Source: Mantis religiosa
Taxonomy: Eukaryota; Arthropoda; Insecta; Mantodea; Mantidae
DNA: 64,000 bases
Reading direction: 5' to 3'
NCBI GenBank assembly: GCA_030765055.1
Contig: JAUKNK010000152.1
Span: 310,001-374,000, forward strand
A model generated the notes under the pieces. It was not told the origin of the DNA. It did no database searches and worked only from the letters and a program-made list of their open reading frames with translations. How positions within the stretch are numbered: the stretch's first letter is position 1; the number at the start of each line of letters is the position of its first letter. Position numbers and translations under genes: made by a program. Shown here one piece after another: positions 42,245 through 52,986 of the stretch.

Positions 42245-43874
42245 AGCTCATCCGGCAAACCCAAATCCTACAGACCAATTTGTTGAATTCCATGAAAAAA
42301 GTTTTTGAACATTTAATTAATAAGAGAATTATTGAATTTAGATCTATGATTGGTATGAACAACAGACACTTTGGATTTCGGAAAGGACGATCTACTGAGC
42401 AGGCAATAACTGATATTATGAATTGTATAACTAGCTCTGCTCACAAGTATATTATTGCTTTATCCATTGATATATCTGGAGCTTTTGATAACTTATGGTG
42501 GCCTTTCTTCTTTAGTAGATTAAGATGCAAAATTATCCGCTGCCATTGTACAAATTGCTTTTGAGTTATTGTGAAAATAGAAGAGTCTATATACGAGGAA
42601 TCAATCAGAAGCTTTGGAAAAATGTTACAAAAGGATGCCTTCAAGGATCAGTTTTAGGACCAACATTCTGGGATATAGTTACGGAGACTATCTTAGAGGT
42701 TTTTTAAAATGATGAAAATGTTTTAGAAATTACCGCATATGCTGATGATGTTATCTTTTTGATTGCTGGAGAGCCAACAGCACAATTAGAAATGAAATCA
42801 AATTTTTTAACAACCAAATTAGCTGAATGGTGCACCGAGTCCAAGTTACATATTGCCCCTCATAAATCAATGTACATGTTGGTGAAAGGAACATTAAAAC
42901 AGAATCCTACTATTAAATACAATAATGAAAATATCAAACGTTGTAGAGATATCAAATATTTGGGTACTATTTTAGATGAAAAGTTAAACTTCAGTAAACA
43001 TACAGAGTTTGTCAGAACGAAGGCCGAAAGAGTTATGCAGAAATTAGCCAGAACTGTTAACTCAAAATATCTTTAGATAATGTCATCACTTATCATTACA
43101 CTATTTTTGGATCAATAATTACATATGCAGCAGCACTTTGGGCTCATAAATTAAATAATTCAACTTTAAGAAGGAAATTAGGAAGTATGCAACGAAAAAT
43201 CATATTACGTCATACGGGTGCAGTTTATACAACTTCAACACTTTGATGGTAACAGGAATCTGGCCCATCGATTTCTTAATTAAGGGGATCTATGTTTTTA
43301 ATGAAGAAAGGTGATGGTAATAAAGTGAAACGAGAGTATTGGGAAAGTATGTGTTAATAAATCAGATATTACGAAATATTTATTGAGTGAATGGCAAGAT
43401 TAGTGGATAAATGCAAAGGTAGGAAGAAGAAGCTATGATTTCTTTCCGTTGGTAACTGAACGATTAAGGATGCAGCAGGTCAAACCTACAAAGCGTTTAA
43501 TACGTTTTCTAACAGGACACGGACCTTACGGCACTTACTGGCATAAGACAAATAGGCTAAATAGCCCAATGTGTAATATATGTCATGTAAGCGATAGTCC
43601 GGAACATGTTTTCTTTGAATGTCCTAAATATGCCGAACAAATTTCAGAGGAAAGGAGTGCATTAAGTGGAATTAATATATGGAATATAATTAGATCTTCA
43701 GATCTTTATAATATATTATCTAATCTGGCAAATACTGTAAGTGAATTAGCTTGTAGGATTCCACTAACTGAAGCCTTAACTAGAGAAGATGTTCCAGTTA
43801 TTGAAGTAAGAAGATCCGAAAGAATTATTACCAACAGGACCAATAGAAACATTATTTCCAACGATGATATATAA
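42245..43874 (+). pseudogene. R1-E ORF2: RT and C-terminal region
   Basis: RT blocks in several frames: FGFRKGRSTEQAITDIM, LSIDISGAFDNLWW, GCLQGSVLGPTFWD, TAYADDVIFLI (near 42740) and APHKSMYMLVKG. Many stops lie between 43075 and 43450. A last frame (43449-43874) holds RFLTGHGPYGTYWHK and CNICHVSDSPEHVFFEC, the CCHC motif of R1-like ORF2. The endonuclease is absent because of 5' truncation. Confidence 0.85.
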
Positions 43875-45142
43875 GTTGATAATTTATAAATAGTCAACAG
43901 AAGATGAAGTTAGGCAGACGCGATTGGGGAGAATGAAGGATAATCAGACCGGCAAGACTACCTGATGAAGCCTATGGGGATTTTAAACTGAGGCTTGATG
44001 AATGGCGCACTCTGCATTCCATATCATCCATCAGCTCGGACAAGGAGACTGTGAGCGATCTGGATCCTCAACCAAGGCCTAGCCATGCATTATAGTGTAT
44101 TCAACATGTACCAGCTCGGACGAGGAGGAGCGTATATAGATGATCCAAGTCCACAACCAGAGTCCAGGAATAGCATCGCGTCATTCATCAGTTCTGAGGC
44201 GGAGGAGGAGGAGGAGGAAGAGTTTCTACATACGGCAGTTCAACATAGTGAAGTGTTTCAGAGATTTTTTCATTTTCTATAGTTTTATGGTGATTGGTGT
44301 TAAGGGGAGGGTAAACCCTCCCCTTTAAAAGTGGTTTTTGTATTCTTAAAGGTTTTTATGTTTTTGATTTGGGGAGAGGCTTTGCTTCTCCCTTTTTTAG
44401 GGGAGGAATTTTTCCTCCCCGTTTTAAGTTTATTTTGAAGTAGTGGTGAGAAAGTGATGAGGAAGATTTGGTGATATATTTTTGTTGTGGTGATAAGTGG
44501 ATATGAAGAAGAGGAGAAGATGGTTTCTGGTGAAATGGTTTTTTTTTTGTTCTTTTAATTTTAATTTTTGTTTGTTTGTTGATTTATGAATTTAATGGGA
44601 TGAAGTGTTTGTTTGAGTAGTAGATATGGTTAATAGATGGTGTTGAAATGATTGTGTGTTTTGTGATGTGATGTAGGATTGAAGTGAATATTTTTTAATT
44701 AGGAGCTGGATTTAAGATATGGTTTGAAGGATTTAATTGTGGTTATGTGAATCTTTTATTATTCATTAAAGGATTGATGTTTAAGTTTGAATTGTTAGAG
44801 AATGGTTATTGATTGTTTGCAAAGGATTATGATAATGTTTATGTGATAGTTTGTAGGATTGATGTGGAAGTTTGAAGTTTAAAGTTTTAAATATTATTAT
44901 GATTTATATATTATATTTTAAAAGTTTTAATTAGGTGAAATGGATTTTGTTTTCAGACTTAATATGTTGTTAGAATGAAATGATTTATTTAATTTTGGAA
45001 TGGTTATATGTTGATTATGGTTTGGAGTGTGTTTTATATTTATATTTTGATTAAATTTATTAAGAAGTATTAATATTTTTGGATATTTAAAGTTTGTGTT
45101 AATATGTGTATGTATGTTGTTATAGTTGAAAAATGTAATTAT
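43875..45142 (+). other. R1-E 3' UTR, proximal part, with hairpin cluster
   Basis: Remnant of the ORF2 tail to about 44280, then non-coding. Three consecutive inverted repeats occur: AAGGGGAGGG/CCCTCCCCTT (44302-44325), GGGAGAGGC/GCTTCTCCC (44372-44392) and GGGGAGGAA/TTCCTCCCC (44400-44420). After that the DNA is T- and G-rich with no features until Gypsy-D. Confidence 0.6.
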
Positions 45143-45579
45143 TATCACCCAATTATCGGAAAGCACAACCAACGACAGCTGACAGATGATTAGCGAAGTT
45201 TCACTTGTCGCTGGCCGCCTCTTCCCCCTTCCTCTGCCGCCTGGAACCTTCGCCGCGAATCACTGAAAACGAGAGACGTCTAGAAAACAGTGATATTCCT
45301 ATAAAAAGGGCTGCAATGAGTGAGTTGAGTGAGTGCTTGACGAGCAGCGTATGAGCGCCGTGCTAGTGAACGGACGAGAAGACAGTGTACGTGCATCGGA
45401 AGAGTGTACGTAACTGCGAGAGCAAAGTGGATCTGTAGCGGACGAACTAGTGAATTGTAATTGTGTGCATCACGTAATTCTGTGTAATTGGCAAGTGTTC
45501 AACTGTAAGTCGGTGGAAATAGAGAACATTTTTGAGTGGTGCAATCGGACTTTTAATTTCACGAACCCACAAAGTCATA
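45143..45579 (+). repeat. Gypsy-D 5' LTR
   Basis: Starts tatcacccaattatcgg (tgtcaccc in the 3' copy) and ends cacaaagtcata. A TATAAAA-like stretch (ctataaaaag at 45299) is followed by the conserved gagtgagttgagtgag region. tggggtcaggaagcggg follows as a degenerate primer-binding site. Confidence 0.85.
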
Positions 45580-45624
45580 CTGGGGTCAGGAAGCGGGACG
45601 ACAACATCACCGAACATTGCAACC

Positions 45625-47054
45625 ATGGACGCGGCATTGGAAAAGATGTTGGAGAAGATGATGGAAATGAAGGCGGAACTGACAGAAATAAAGATGGCCA
45701 ACGACAACATCACCGAGAAAATGGAAAAGTAGTTGGAGACGGCAGATAACAACTTGCCCGCGAAGATGAACGAGTTAACAACAAAAACAGAAGCGGCAAA
45801 TAACAACCTCACCGCCGAGTTGAAACAAATGAAGACGGCCAACCACAACATCACTAAGAAGATGGAAGAAATAAAGACCGAATTGACCACAGAAATGAGG
45901 GCAGCGAACGACAGTCTGGCCACGGAAATGAAGGAGGCGAACGAGGTCCTCGCCGACAAATTTGAGGAAAAGTTGGCCGGCGTGACGGATGACGTCGCGA
46001 AGCTGGGCAAGCGGATGGGTCAAGTAGACGACCGCCTTAATGATTTAGAGGAAATGGCCGACAATAGCGCCAAGACCCTGAACGCCGTGGTGGAAGACCT
46101 CGAAGACCTTGCGAACCGCGTAAACAACCTGTAGGGAAAGGCCGACAGCAGCGTCAAGTCCCTGAACGCCATGGAGGGGGCCGTCGTCGGCAGGAAGCTG
46201 ATGGATTTGAAGGCCGACGCGCTGGTGGGACGCGACACGACATCTGCGCGCGTCAAACCTCCCAAGTATGACGGCGCGTCAACGTTTGAAGTCTTCCGCC
46301 GCCAGTTCGGCTCAGTGGCCAAGCACAACAAATGGTCGCCAGAGGAGGAGGCCACACAGTTAATAGCCAGCCTCAGGGATGGGCCACGGAAGTCCTAAAC
46401 GCGGTGCAGGCAACGGTGGCCTCCAAGGACATCTGGGACGACCTGGAAAATCGTATCGGAAACCACCGCTTCGCCGCAGCGTACCGCGGCCAGCTAAAGG
46501 CAAGGTCTCAGCAGCCGGGGAAGACGCTGCAGGAGTTCACCCTGGCAGTTGAACAACTAGCAAGCAAGGCCCTAGTCGACCTCCCACCAGAGTTCGTATC
46601 CCGGGAAGCTGCCTACACATTCGTGGACGGGGTACGAGATACGGAGATTCGTCAGCGGCTAATGCTCGGCGATTATAAAACCATCCACGAGGCGCTGACA
46701 GCAGCATTAAGGATGGAGGTGGCCAAGGTAACATCTATCCCGACGGGGGCCCAAATGACCTTGTTGTCGACGGGCCCTTAAACACCACACTCACTCACTC
46801 TATCCCGACGTCGAGAACGAGGAGTGTCTGCTACACCGCAGACAGAAGACCAGCCGAGGGACGCCGGCGAACACCTAGTGGCCTGTGTTGGCGGTGTGGA
46901 CAGCCCGGACACCTGCAAAGAGACTGCCCACACCAGGAAGAGCAGCCGGAAAACGAGTAGGGGCCATCGTGGAGAGGGGCACGGCGGCGCCATCACCACC
47001 ATCCCCTCGAGTGACACTGCGCGCCGTTAGCCGGCGGATGGATGACAGCCTCAT
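45625..47054 (+). pseudogene. Gypsy-D gag
   Basis: ATG at 45625 (MDAALEKMLEKMMEMKAELT). Long coiled coil of repeated KTEAANNNLTAELK-type units with a TAG near 45730 and another at 46132. The capsid-like part follows in other frames (FEVFRRQFGSVAKHNKWSPE; SREAAYTFVDGVRDTEIRQR). The zinc knuckle CWRCGQPGHLQRDC lies near 46880-46925. A 53-bp insert at 46746-46798 disrupts the region before it. Confidence 0.83.
46746..46798 (+). mobile_element. 53-bp retroposed fragment with a SINE-1-like 3' end
   Basis: Flanked by the 12-bp duplication tctatcccgacg (46734-46745 and 46799-46810) in Gypsy-D gag. It contains GGGCCC twice in inverted arrangement, then cgggcccttaaacaccacac and tcac repeats. The end resembles the 3' end of SINE-1 (cgggcgttaaacac followed by ca repeats), suggesting a severely 5'-truncated LINE or SINE copy. 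Confidence 0.6.
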
Positions 47055-47500
47055 CGCGGACGGTTGGCCAAGAGGAAAGCCGTGCCGCGTGCTGGTGGAC
47101 ACCGGGGCGGCCGTGACCATCATCAGACCTGACGTGGCGAGGGTTTGCCGACAAGGAAGCCGAGCCGACCATACCAGCTTGTCACGGCATCGGGCGACAC
47201 CTTGCCTGTGGAGTAGGAGGCCCTGCTGAAGCTGACCTTGGGAAGGATCACCGTACGTCTATTTGTGTTCGTCGCGAAAGTATCTGAGGAGGTGATACTG
47301 GGATTGGATGCCCTCAAGGGCCATGAGGTGACGGTCGACGTCGGTAAGAAGTTCCTGCGGCTCAACGGAGAAGAGGTTATACTCCGTCAACCAGAAGAGC
47401 GCCTTGGAATTTGCAGGGTTGCCTTGAACGAAGACGTGGTTGTCCCCGCGAGGAGCGAGGTGGTGGTGGCGGCGCGACTGGAAGGCTGGAGAACCAGGAA
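47055..47500 (+). pseudogene. Gypsy-D aspartic protease
   Basis: LVDTGAAVTIIRPDVA near 47093 is the active-site motif. A frameshift near 47145 and a TAG near 47214 interrupt it. LFVFVAKVSEEVILGLDAL and FLRLNGEEVILRQPEE follow in frame from 47238. Confidence 0.82.
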
Positions 47501-48905
47501 CATGATGCTGGACCATAAGGCGCCTGTACACGGACTGTGTGTAGCCAGGGCATTGCTGCCGTGCCGAGAGGAAGTGCCAGTGAGACTGCTAAATCCAACG
47601 GACACCGATCACGACGTCCAACCTGGACGGAGTTGGGAACGTGCGAGCCCGTGGTGAGGCTAACAGTAATCGACAGGACACAGGAGCCGGAGCCGAAGCA
47701 GCTCCTGGGGCCCCGGCTAGAAGGCTTAATTTAGAGGGCGGCCGACCACCTGACCGCAGAACAGCTGGAGAAAGTTAGACAACTGCTAAGATGGTATCAG
47801 CGCGTCTTCAGCCAAGCTGATAGTGACTACGGCCGCACGGACAAAGTGCTTCACCGCATCGACACCGGGGACGCCCGGCCTATTCGGCAACCACATAGAC
47901 GCGTTCCGCTGGCGAAGCAAGGGGCGGTACGAGATATGCTGGAGGACATGAAATCCAGTGGAGTGATTGAAGAGTCGGACAGCCCTTGGTGTTCCCCTGT
48001 AGTCTTGGTGACAAAGAAGAATGGTGAGCTGCGCTTCTGCGTAGACTACAGAAAGTTGAATGCTGTCACCCGGAAGGACTGTTTCCCCTTACCACGGATT
48101 GACGACACCCTGGACACGCTAGCTGGTGCACAGTGGTTCTCGACCCTGGACCTGAGGCCGGGCTACTGGCAGGTAGCTCTGGACCCAAGAGACAAGGAGA
48201 AGACCGTATTCTCGACGGGCCAAGGGCTCTGGCAGTTCACGGTTATTCCCTTTGGCCTCTGCAACGCACCAGCTACCTTCCAACGCCTCATGGAGTCAGT
48301 GATGAGAGGGCTGACTTACGATGCCTGCCTGCTATACCTGGACGATATCATCATCGTCGGGAAGACTTTTGAAGATCACCTCGAGAATCTGAGTAAGGTG
48401 CTACAGAGACTGCAGGCGATCAAGTTGAAGCTGAATGCGAAGAAGTGCCAGCTCTTCCGCAAGGAAGTGAACTACTTAGGCCACATAGTCTCAGCAACCG
48501 GCGTGGCCACAGACCCGGAGAAGACACAGGCTGTGAGAGATTGGCCTCGCCCAAAGGGTAAGGAAAGAGTTGCGTAGTTTCTTGGGGCTGTGCAGTTATT
48601 ACTGCCCCTTCATAGAGGGGTTCTCCAACATCGCAAAACCCCTCACCCGCCTGACAGAGGAACACCGGCCTTATGCGTGGACAGAGGACGCCGAAAACGC
48701 TTTCAAGCACCTGAAGGAGACCATGTGCAGTGCTCCAATTTTGGGTTTCCCACAACCGGGTGGCGCCTTCATTGTGCACACCGACGCCAGCGACCATTGC
48801 ATTGGAGGTGTCCTATCACAGATCCAGGACGGCCATGAGCGGGTGATAGCCTACTACAGCAAGACGCTATCCAAGGCAGAGAAGAACTACTGCGTCACAC
48901 AGTGA
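47501..48905 (+). pseudogene. Gypsy-D linker, reverse transcriptase and partial RNase H
   Basis: The 47846-48577 frame is clean: ELRFCVDYRKLNAVTRKDCF, STLDLRPGYWQVALD, LWQFTVIPFGLCNAPATFQ, YLDDIIIVGKTF (catalytic YLDD intact), VNYLGHIVSATG. One extra base near 48560 shifts the frame to 48570-48905, which has FLGLCSYYCPF, HTDASDHCIGGVLSQIQDG and YYSKTLSKAEKNYCVT. It ends at the deletion junction (48903). Confidence 0.88.
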
Positions 48906-49560
48906 CCAGGGTGACTTTGAGTCCAACCTAATGAAGGAGGCACTACAAAGGCTTGGGGTAAACAAGCACCGCACGACGGCTGTACATCCCCAGTCGGATG
49001 GCATGGTCGAAAGGTACATCAAGACCTTAGAGGAACATCTGCGGAAGGTCGTGGCCAGCCATCAGCGAGACTGGGACGTCAAGAGGCCGCTGTTCTTGCT
49101 AGCCTGCCGCTCGTCTACACACGACGCAACTGGGATGACGCCAGCCAGCTTAATGTGCGGCCGAGAGTTACGCCCCCCTTGTGACCTGGCTTTTGAAAGC
49201 CCTCCGGAAGCGAAACAGCCAGCGACCGAGTATGTGGAGAACTTGGTGGACCATCTCCACGACATGCACGGGATGGCTCGCCAGAACATCCAGAAGGCGA
49301 ACGACCGCATGAAGACCAGGTATGACAGGCAAGCCAACAGCCAAGGGTTCCAGCAAGGTGACCTGGTCTGGTTGTACCGTCCTACCCGGACCAAGGGACG
49401 CTGCCCGAAGCTCCAGCAGCCATGGCAAGGAGCGTACCGGGTGGTGAAGAGGATTAACTACGTGGTCTACCGCATCCAGAAGGTTCCCCGAGGGAAGATG
49501 GTGGTACCCGGGGATCGTCTAGCCCTCTACGATGGTGCTGTTCGGGACGACCAGCTTTGA
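48906..49560 (+). pseudogene. Gypsy-D integrase, C-terminal part
   Basis: After the deletion the frame resumes inside the core: GVNKHRTTAVHPQSDGMVERY retains the Glu region, then FLLACRSSTHDATGMTPASL and the C-terminal domain (YDRQANSQGFQQGDLVWLYR, RYDGAV-like end DGAVRDDQL). The zinc finger and the two Asp residues of the core are gone. A purine tract (ggagggagcag, 49561-49571) follows. Confidence 0.85.
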
Positions 49561-49571
49561 GGAGGGAGCAG

Positions 49572-49866
49572 TGTCACCCAATTATCGGAAGGCACAACCA
49601 ACGACAACTGAGTAAGGGACCAGAGGCCGCGCCACACCCACCCATTATTCTCAGTCACTAACTGAGGGGATGATTAGGGAAGTTTCACTTGTCGCTGGCC
49701 CCCTCTTCCCCCTTCCTCTGCCGTCTGGAACCTTCGCGGTGATTCACTGAAATCGAGAGACGTCTAGAAAACAGTGATATTTCTATATAAAGTGCTGCAA
49801 TGAGTGAGTTGAGTGAGTTCTTGCCGAGCCGCGTAGGAGCGCCGTGCTAGTGTACGGACGAGAAGA
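49572..49866 (+). repeat. Gypsy-D 3' LTR, truncated
   Basis: Starts TGTCACCCAATTATCGG and stops at gacgagaaga, about 200 bases short of the 5' LTR. It also has about 60 bases near 49620-49680 that the 5' copy lacks, bounded by aactgag words. R1-E sequence follows. Confidence 0.82.
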
Positions 49867-50582
49867 TGTTAAGTGTTCATTTTAATGTGAGTAATTGAAA
49901 AATGGTGTATAGTCTATATTTAAGATAATATGAATTTTTGAATCTTTATTTGATAAATGATGTTAATAAGATTGTTTAGATATATATTATATGTTTATAT
50001 GTATTCTAAAGTATCTTAACTTGTTTTAAATATTTTAAGAATTGATTTTGTTTTTAAATTAAAAGGTGTGTTCAAAATTTTTGAAATATCTGAAATTTAA
50101 AAATTTAAAATGTTTTTAGTTATATGTTTTTGGTTAATTTTTTTTAAAAAAGTTTTTTTTTTTAATTTTATAGATTTGGAAGATGTTTTTAATGTAATTA
50201 TATTTTAATGTAATTTAGAATGTATTGGTTACCAATACAAAATATACCGGATATATAATTTAACTGGACACCAGTTAAATGAATACTGGATTCCAGTATC
50301 ATGTTTTATTTTGAGAATTGGTAGCATGTTATGTATTTTATTTATTTTTAAATTTATTTCATTTTGTGTTATTATCTGAGACATTATTATTGTAAATTGT
50401 AGTTTTTTTGTATATTTTTGAATTTTAGTAAATAGGAATTTGGAAATCATGTCCCGGTATAAGAAATTAGGAACCGGGATAGGGTTTTCAGATTTTATTT
50501 ATCTATTTATTTATCAGTTTATCAATTTATTTATCAATGTATTTATTTATCATTTTATTTATTCATTTATTTTATTATTTAT
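49867..50582 (+). other. R1-E 3' UTR, distal part, stem-loop and T-rich tail
   Basis: Three compact hairpins: GTATTGGT/ACCAATAC (50222-50238), TTTAACTGG/CCAGTTAAA (50259-50279) and ATACTGGA/TCCAGTAT (50283-50299). The terminal stem TCCCGGT/ACCGGGA (50452-50479) is followed by tcagattttattt and a ttta/tcat-rich tail to 50582, where Gypsy-C RT resumes. Confidence 0.72.
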
Positions 50583-51340
50583 TCTTCCGCAAGGAAGGCA
50601 ACTACTTGGGCTACAGTCTCACTAACCGGAGTAGCCAAAGACCCGGAAACGACACTAGCCCTGATGGATTGGCCTCGCCCAAAGGATAAGCGACAATAGC
50701 TTCCTGGGGCTGTACAGTTATTACCACCGTTTCATAAAGAACTTCTACAACCTCGCCAAGCCACTCCCTCGCCTGACGGAAGAATATCGGTCATATGTGT
50801 GGACGGAGGACGCTCTAAGATGCTTTCCAGCGGCTGTAGAAGATACATTGCAGTGCTCCAATTTTGGGATTTCCACAACCAGGTGGTGCCTTCATTGTGG
50901 ACACCGACGCCACCGGTCATTGCATTGTAGGCGTCCTATCCTAAGTCGAGGACCGCCACGAGCAGGTGATAGCTTACTAGAGCGAGACGCCGTGCAAGCA
51001 GAGAGAAACTACTGCGTCACACGGCGAGAATTATTGGCGGTGGTAAAGATATTGGAGCATTTCCACAAGTACCTGGATGGTCAATCACTCCATTTGAGGA
51101 CTGACCACTCTGCCATCACCTGGCCATTGAGCTTTAGAAACATGGAATTCCAGACAGCCCGTTAGGTCCAGAGGCTGCAGAAGGACGACTTCACCTCTGT
51201 ACATCGTAGAGGGAAGAGCCATGGAAACGCAGACGTCATGTCCCGAAGACCCTGCCCAGAAGAGTGCGGCCAATGCACAAGCGTGGAAGAGAAGGAGCGA
51301 GCCGCAGCTTTCAGAGGGGTCACGGCAGTGCCTGAGGAAG
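50583..51340 (+). pseudogene. Gypsy-C reverse transcriptase end and RNase H
   Basis: Fragments such as GNYLGY, WPRPKDK-like and SYYHRFIKNFYNLAK, then the RNase H region (DTDATGHCIVGVL, NYCVTRRELLAVVKILEHFH, RTDHSAITWPLSF). Multiple frameshifts and stops. It abuts the R1-E tail at 50582. Confidence 0.78.
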
Positions 51341-52528
51341 GCTGGGATAGCGCAGGCCTGAGGAGGGTGCACTGTTGAAGGTAGTGGAGGCAGGGACAAG
51401 AACAACCTGGGAGGACATCGCACCAATGAGGACCACATACAAGTCGTACATGGCCCAATGGAACGCATTGAACATCAGAGAGGGCGTGCTATCCCGGGTA
51501 TGGGAATTACCTGATAGGAAGACGCAGAGGGAGCAGTTGGTGCTTCCCCGGAGTAAGGTCCCGGAGGTCTTAGAGGAAGAGCACGCCGGTGCTTCAGGAC
51601 ACCTGGGAGCAAACCGAACAATCGACAAACTACGGCAGCGCTACTACTAGCTGAGGCTCCGAGCAGACGCTGAGAGGTGGTGCCGTCAATATCACGTGTG
51701 CGCGGCGAGTTGCGGCCCCCAGACTAGGAGCCGGGTTCCCATGCAGCACTACAACGTCGCAGCGACTTTCGAATGAATTGCTGGCGACATACCTGGACCA
51801 TTCCGGGTATCGGACTGAGGCAAAAAGTATCTGATGTTGGTCGTGGGCTACTTCACTAAGTGGCCGGAGATATATGCAACCCCGAACCAGGAGGCGAAGA
51901 CAATTGCAGACTGCCTCGTGGGGCTACTCTTCTGCAACAGCCCTTCATTCGCAGTTGGACGGCATGGTGGAGAGGTACATCAAGACCTTAGAAGAACACC
52001 TGAGAAATGTCCTGTACAGCCACTAGCGACACTGGGACGTCAAGATGCCACTGTTCTTGCTGGCCTACCGCTCGTCAATACACGACACCACTGGGATGAC
52101 GTCGGTAACCTTAAGGTTCGGCCGAGAGCTACGCCTCCCTTGTGATCTGGCTTTTGGGAGGCCCCACCCGGATGCAAAACAGCTAGCAACCGAGTATGTG
52201 GAGAACTTGGTGGTCCATCTCCACGACATGGATGAGATGACTCGTCAGAACATCCAGATGGCAAGCGACCGTATGATGACGCAGTACTACAAGCAAGCCA
52301 ACGGCCAAGGATTCCAGCAAGGTGGCCTGATCTGGTTTTATCGGCCTGCCCGGACCAAGAGACGCTGCCCGAAAGTACAACAAACACGGCAAGGACCGTA
52401 CAGTGTGGTAACGACGTGGTCTACCGTATCCAGAAGGTGCTCCGATGAAAGATGTTGGTGGTACACCCGGAAGGTCTATCCCGCTACGGTGGTGCTGTTC
52501 GGGACGACCAGCCTTCAGGAAGGAACAG
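51341..52528 (+). pseudogene. Gypsy-C integrase with core deletion
   Basis: The N-terminal part (KVPEVLEEEHAGASGHLGAN, CRQYHVCAASCGPQ) has a first-Cys-pair change and stops. The core begins YFTKWPEIYATPNQEAKT. Near 51930-51945 about 150 bases are missing relative to Gypsy-A, removing the second catalytic Asp. The C-terminal domain (FQQGGLIWFYRPARTKRRC) continues to the purine tract before the 3' LTR. Confidence 0.8.
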
Positions 52529-52986
52529 TGTTGCGGGGCATCGTAGACGAGCGCCGAAAGGAGAGCCGGGGAGTGAAAGAGACGGATAGCGGCTAAGCCA
52601 CTCCCACACACCGCCCAGCGCGTGCGCACAGCGCTAATCACTTGCGGAGTAGAGACGGGGTGGGGAAAGAAGCAACCAGGGAAGTTACTGGACTGTGCTG
52701 TCCCCTTTGCCTGCCGCCTCGAAAGGGTGTGAATCTTCGGAAAGTTTCGCCAACCTTCGTGATACAGTGAATGATTGTACAAAAGGATGAAGTGAACTAG
52801 AAAGTTCAGTTCGGCAAGGAGCGGGGTCAGTGGGTTATGTGTGAACCTGCAGCAGACGGACTGCGTGTGTGTGTTACGTAATGCTGCCTGTATCTACGGT
52901 GTACAAAGCGTATTTCTACGGAAATAAAGAACGTTTTGGAATTTCTGCAACTTGGACTCTTAATCTTGCGAACCCACAAAGTCACG
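52529..52986 (+). repeat. Gypsy-C 3' LTR
   Basis: Begins TGTTGCGGGG and ends cacaaagtcacg, aligned with 28389-28832. The last base differs from the usual caca end. Confidence 0.87.

Larger units (their letters stand above)
45143..49866 (+). mobile_element. Gypsy-D: internally deleted gypsy element in R1-E
   Basis: 5' LTR 45143-45579, gag, protease, RT, partial RNase H, C-terminal integrase and a 3' LTR (49572-49866) truncated at its downstream end. The RNase H to mid-integrase region (about 1 kb in Gypsy-A) is deleted at 48903. RT is the best preserved among the gypsy copies. Non-autonomous. Confidence 0.87.
42245..50582 (+). mobile_element. R1-E: 5'-truncated R1-like LINE split by Gypsy-D
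   Basis: Gypsy-C RT stops after cagctcttc and resumes at cttccgcaagg near 50583; the shared tcttc may be a short target duplication. R1-E begins inside RT (PKSYRPIC) and continues to its C-terminal CCHC motif, then a long 3' UTR that reappears after Gypsy-D (49867-50582). It ends in the family stem-loop and (ttta)-type T-rich tail. Many lesions. Confidence 0.75.
28389..52986 (+). mobile_element. Gypsy-C: LTR retrotransposon with nested R1-like elements
   Basis: Paired LTRs at 28389-28832 and 52529-52986 bound the element. The flanks atag (5') and atat (3') are at best an imperfect 4-bp duplication. Gag, protease, RT, RNase H and integrase are present but heavily mutated. Insertions: R1-D and R1-B at tatcaccaatcg in the protease-RT linker, and R1-E (with Gypsy-D inside) in the RT. 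Same family as Gypsy-A, B, D and F by coding sequence. Confidence 0.88.

Noticed and set aside
52534..52600. Env-like ORF downstream of gypsy integrase
   Set aside because: The short frames here are the integrase end running into the LTR. No signal peptide or transmembrane segment is present.
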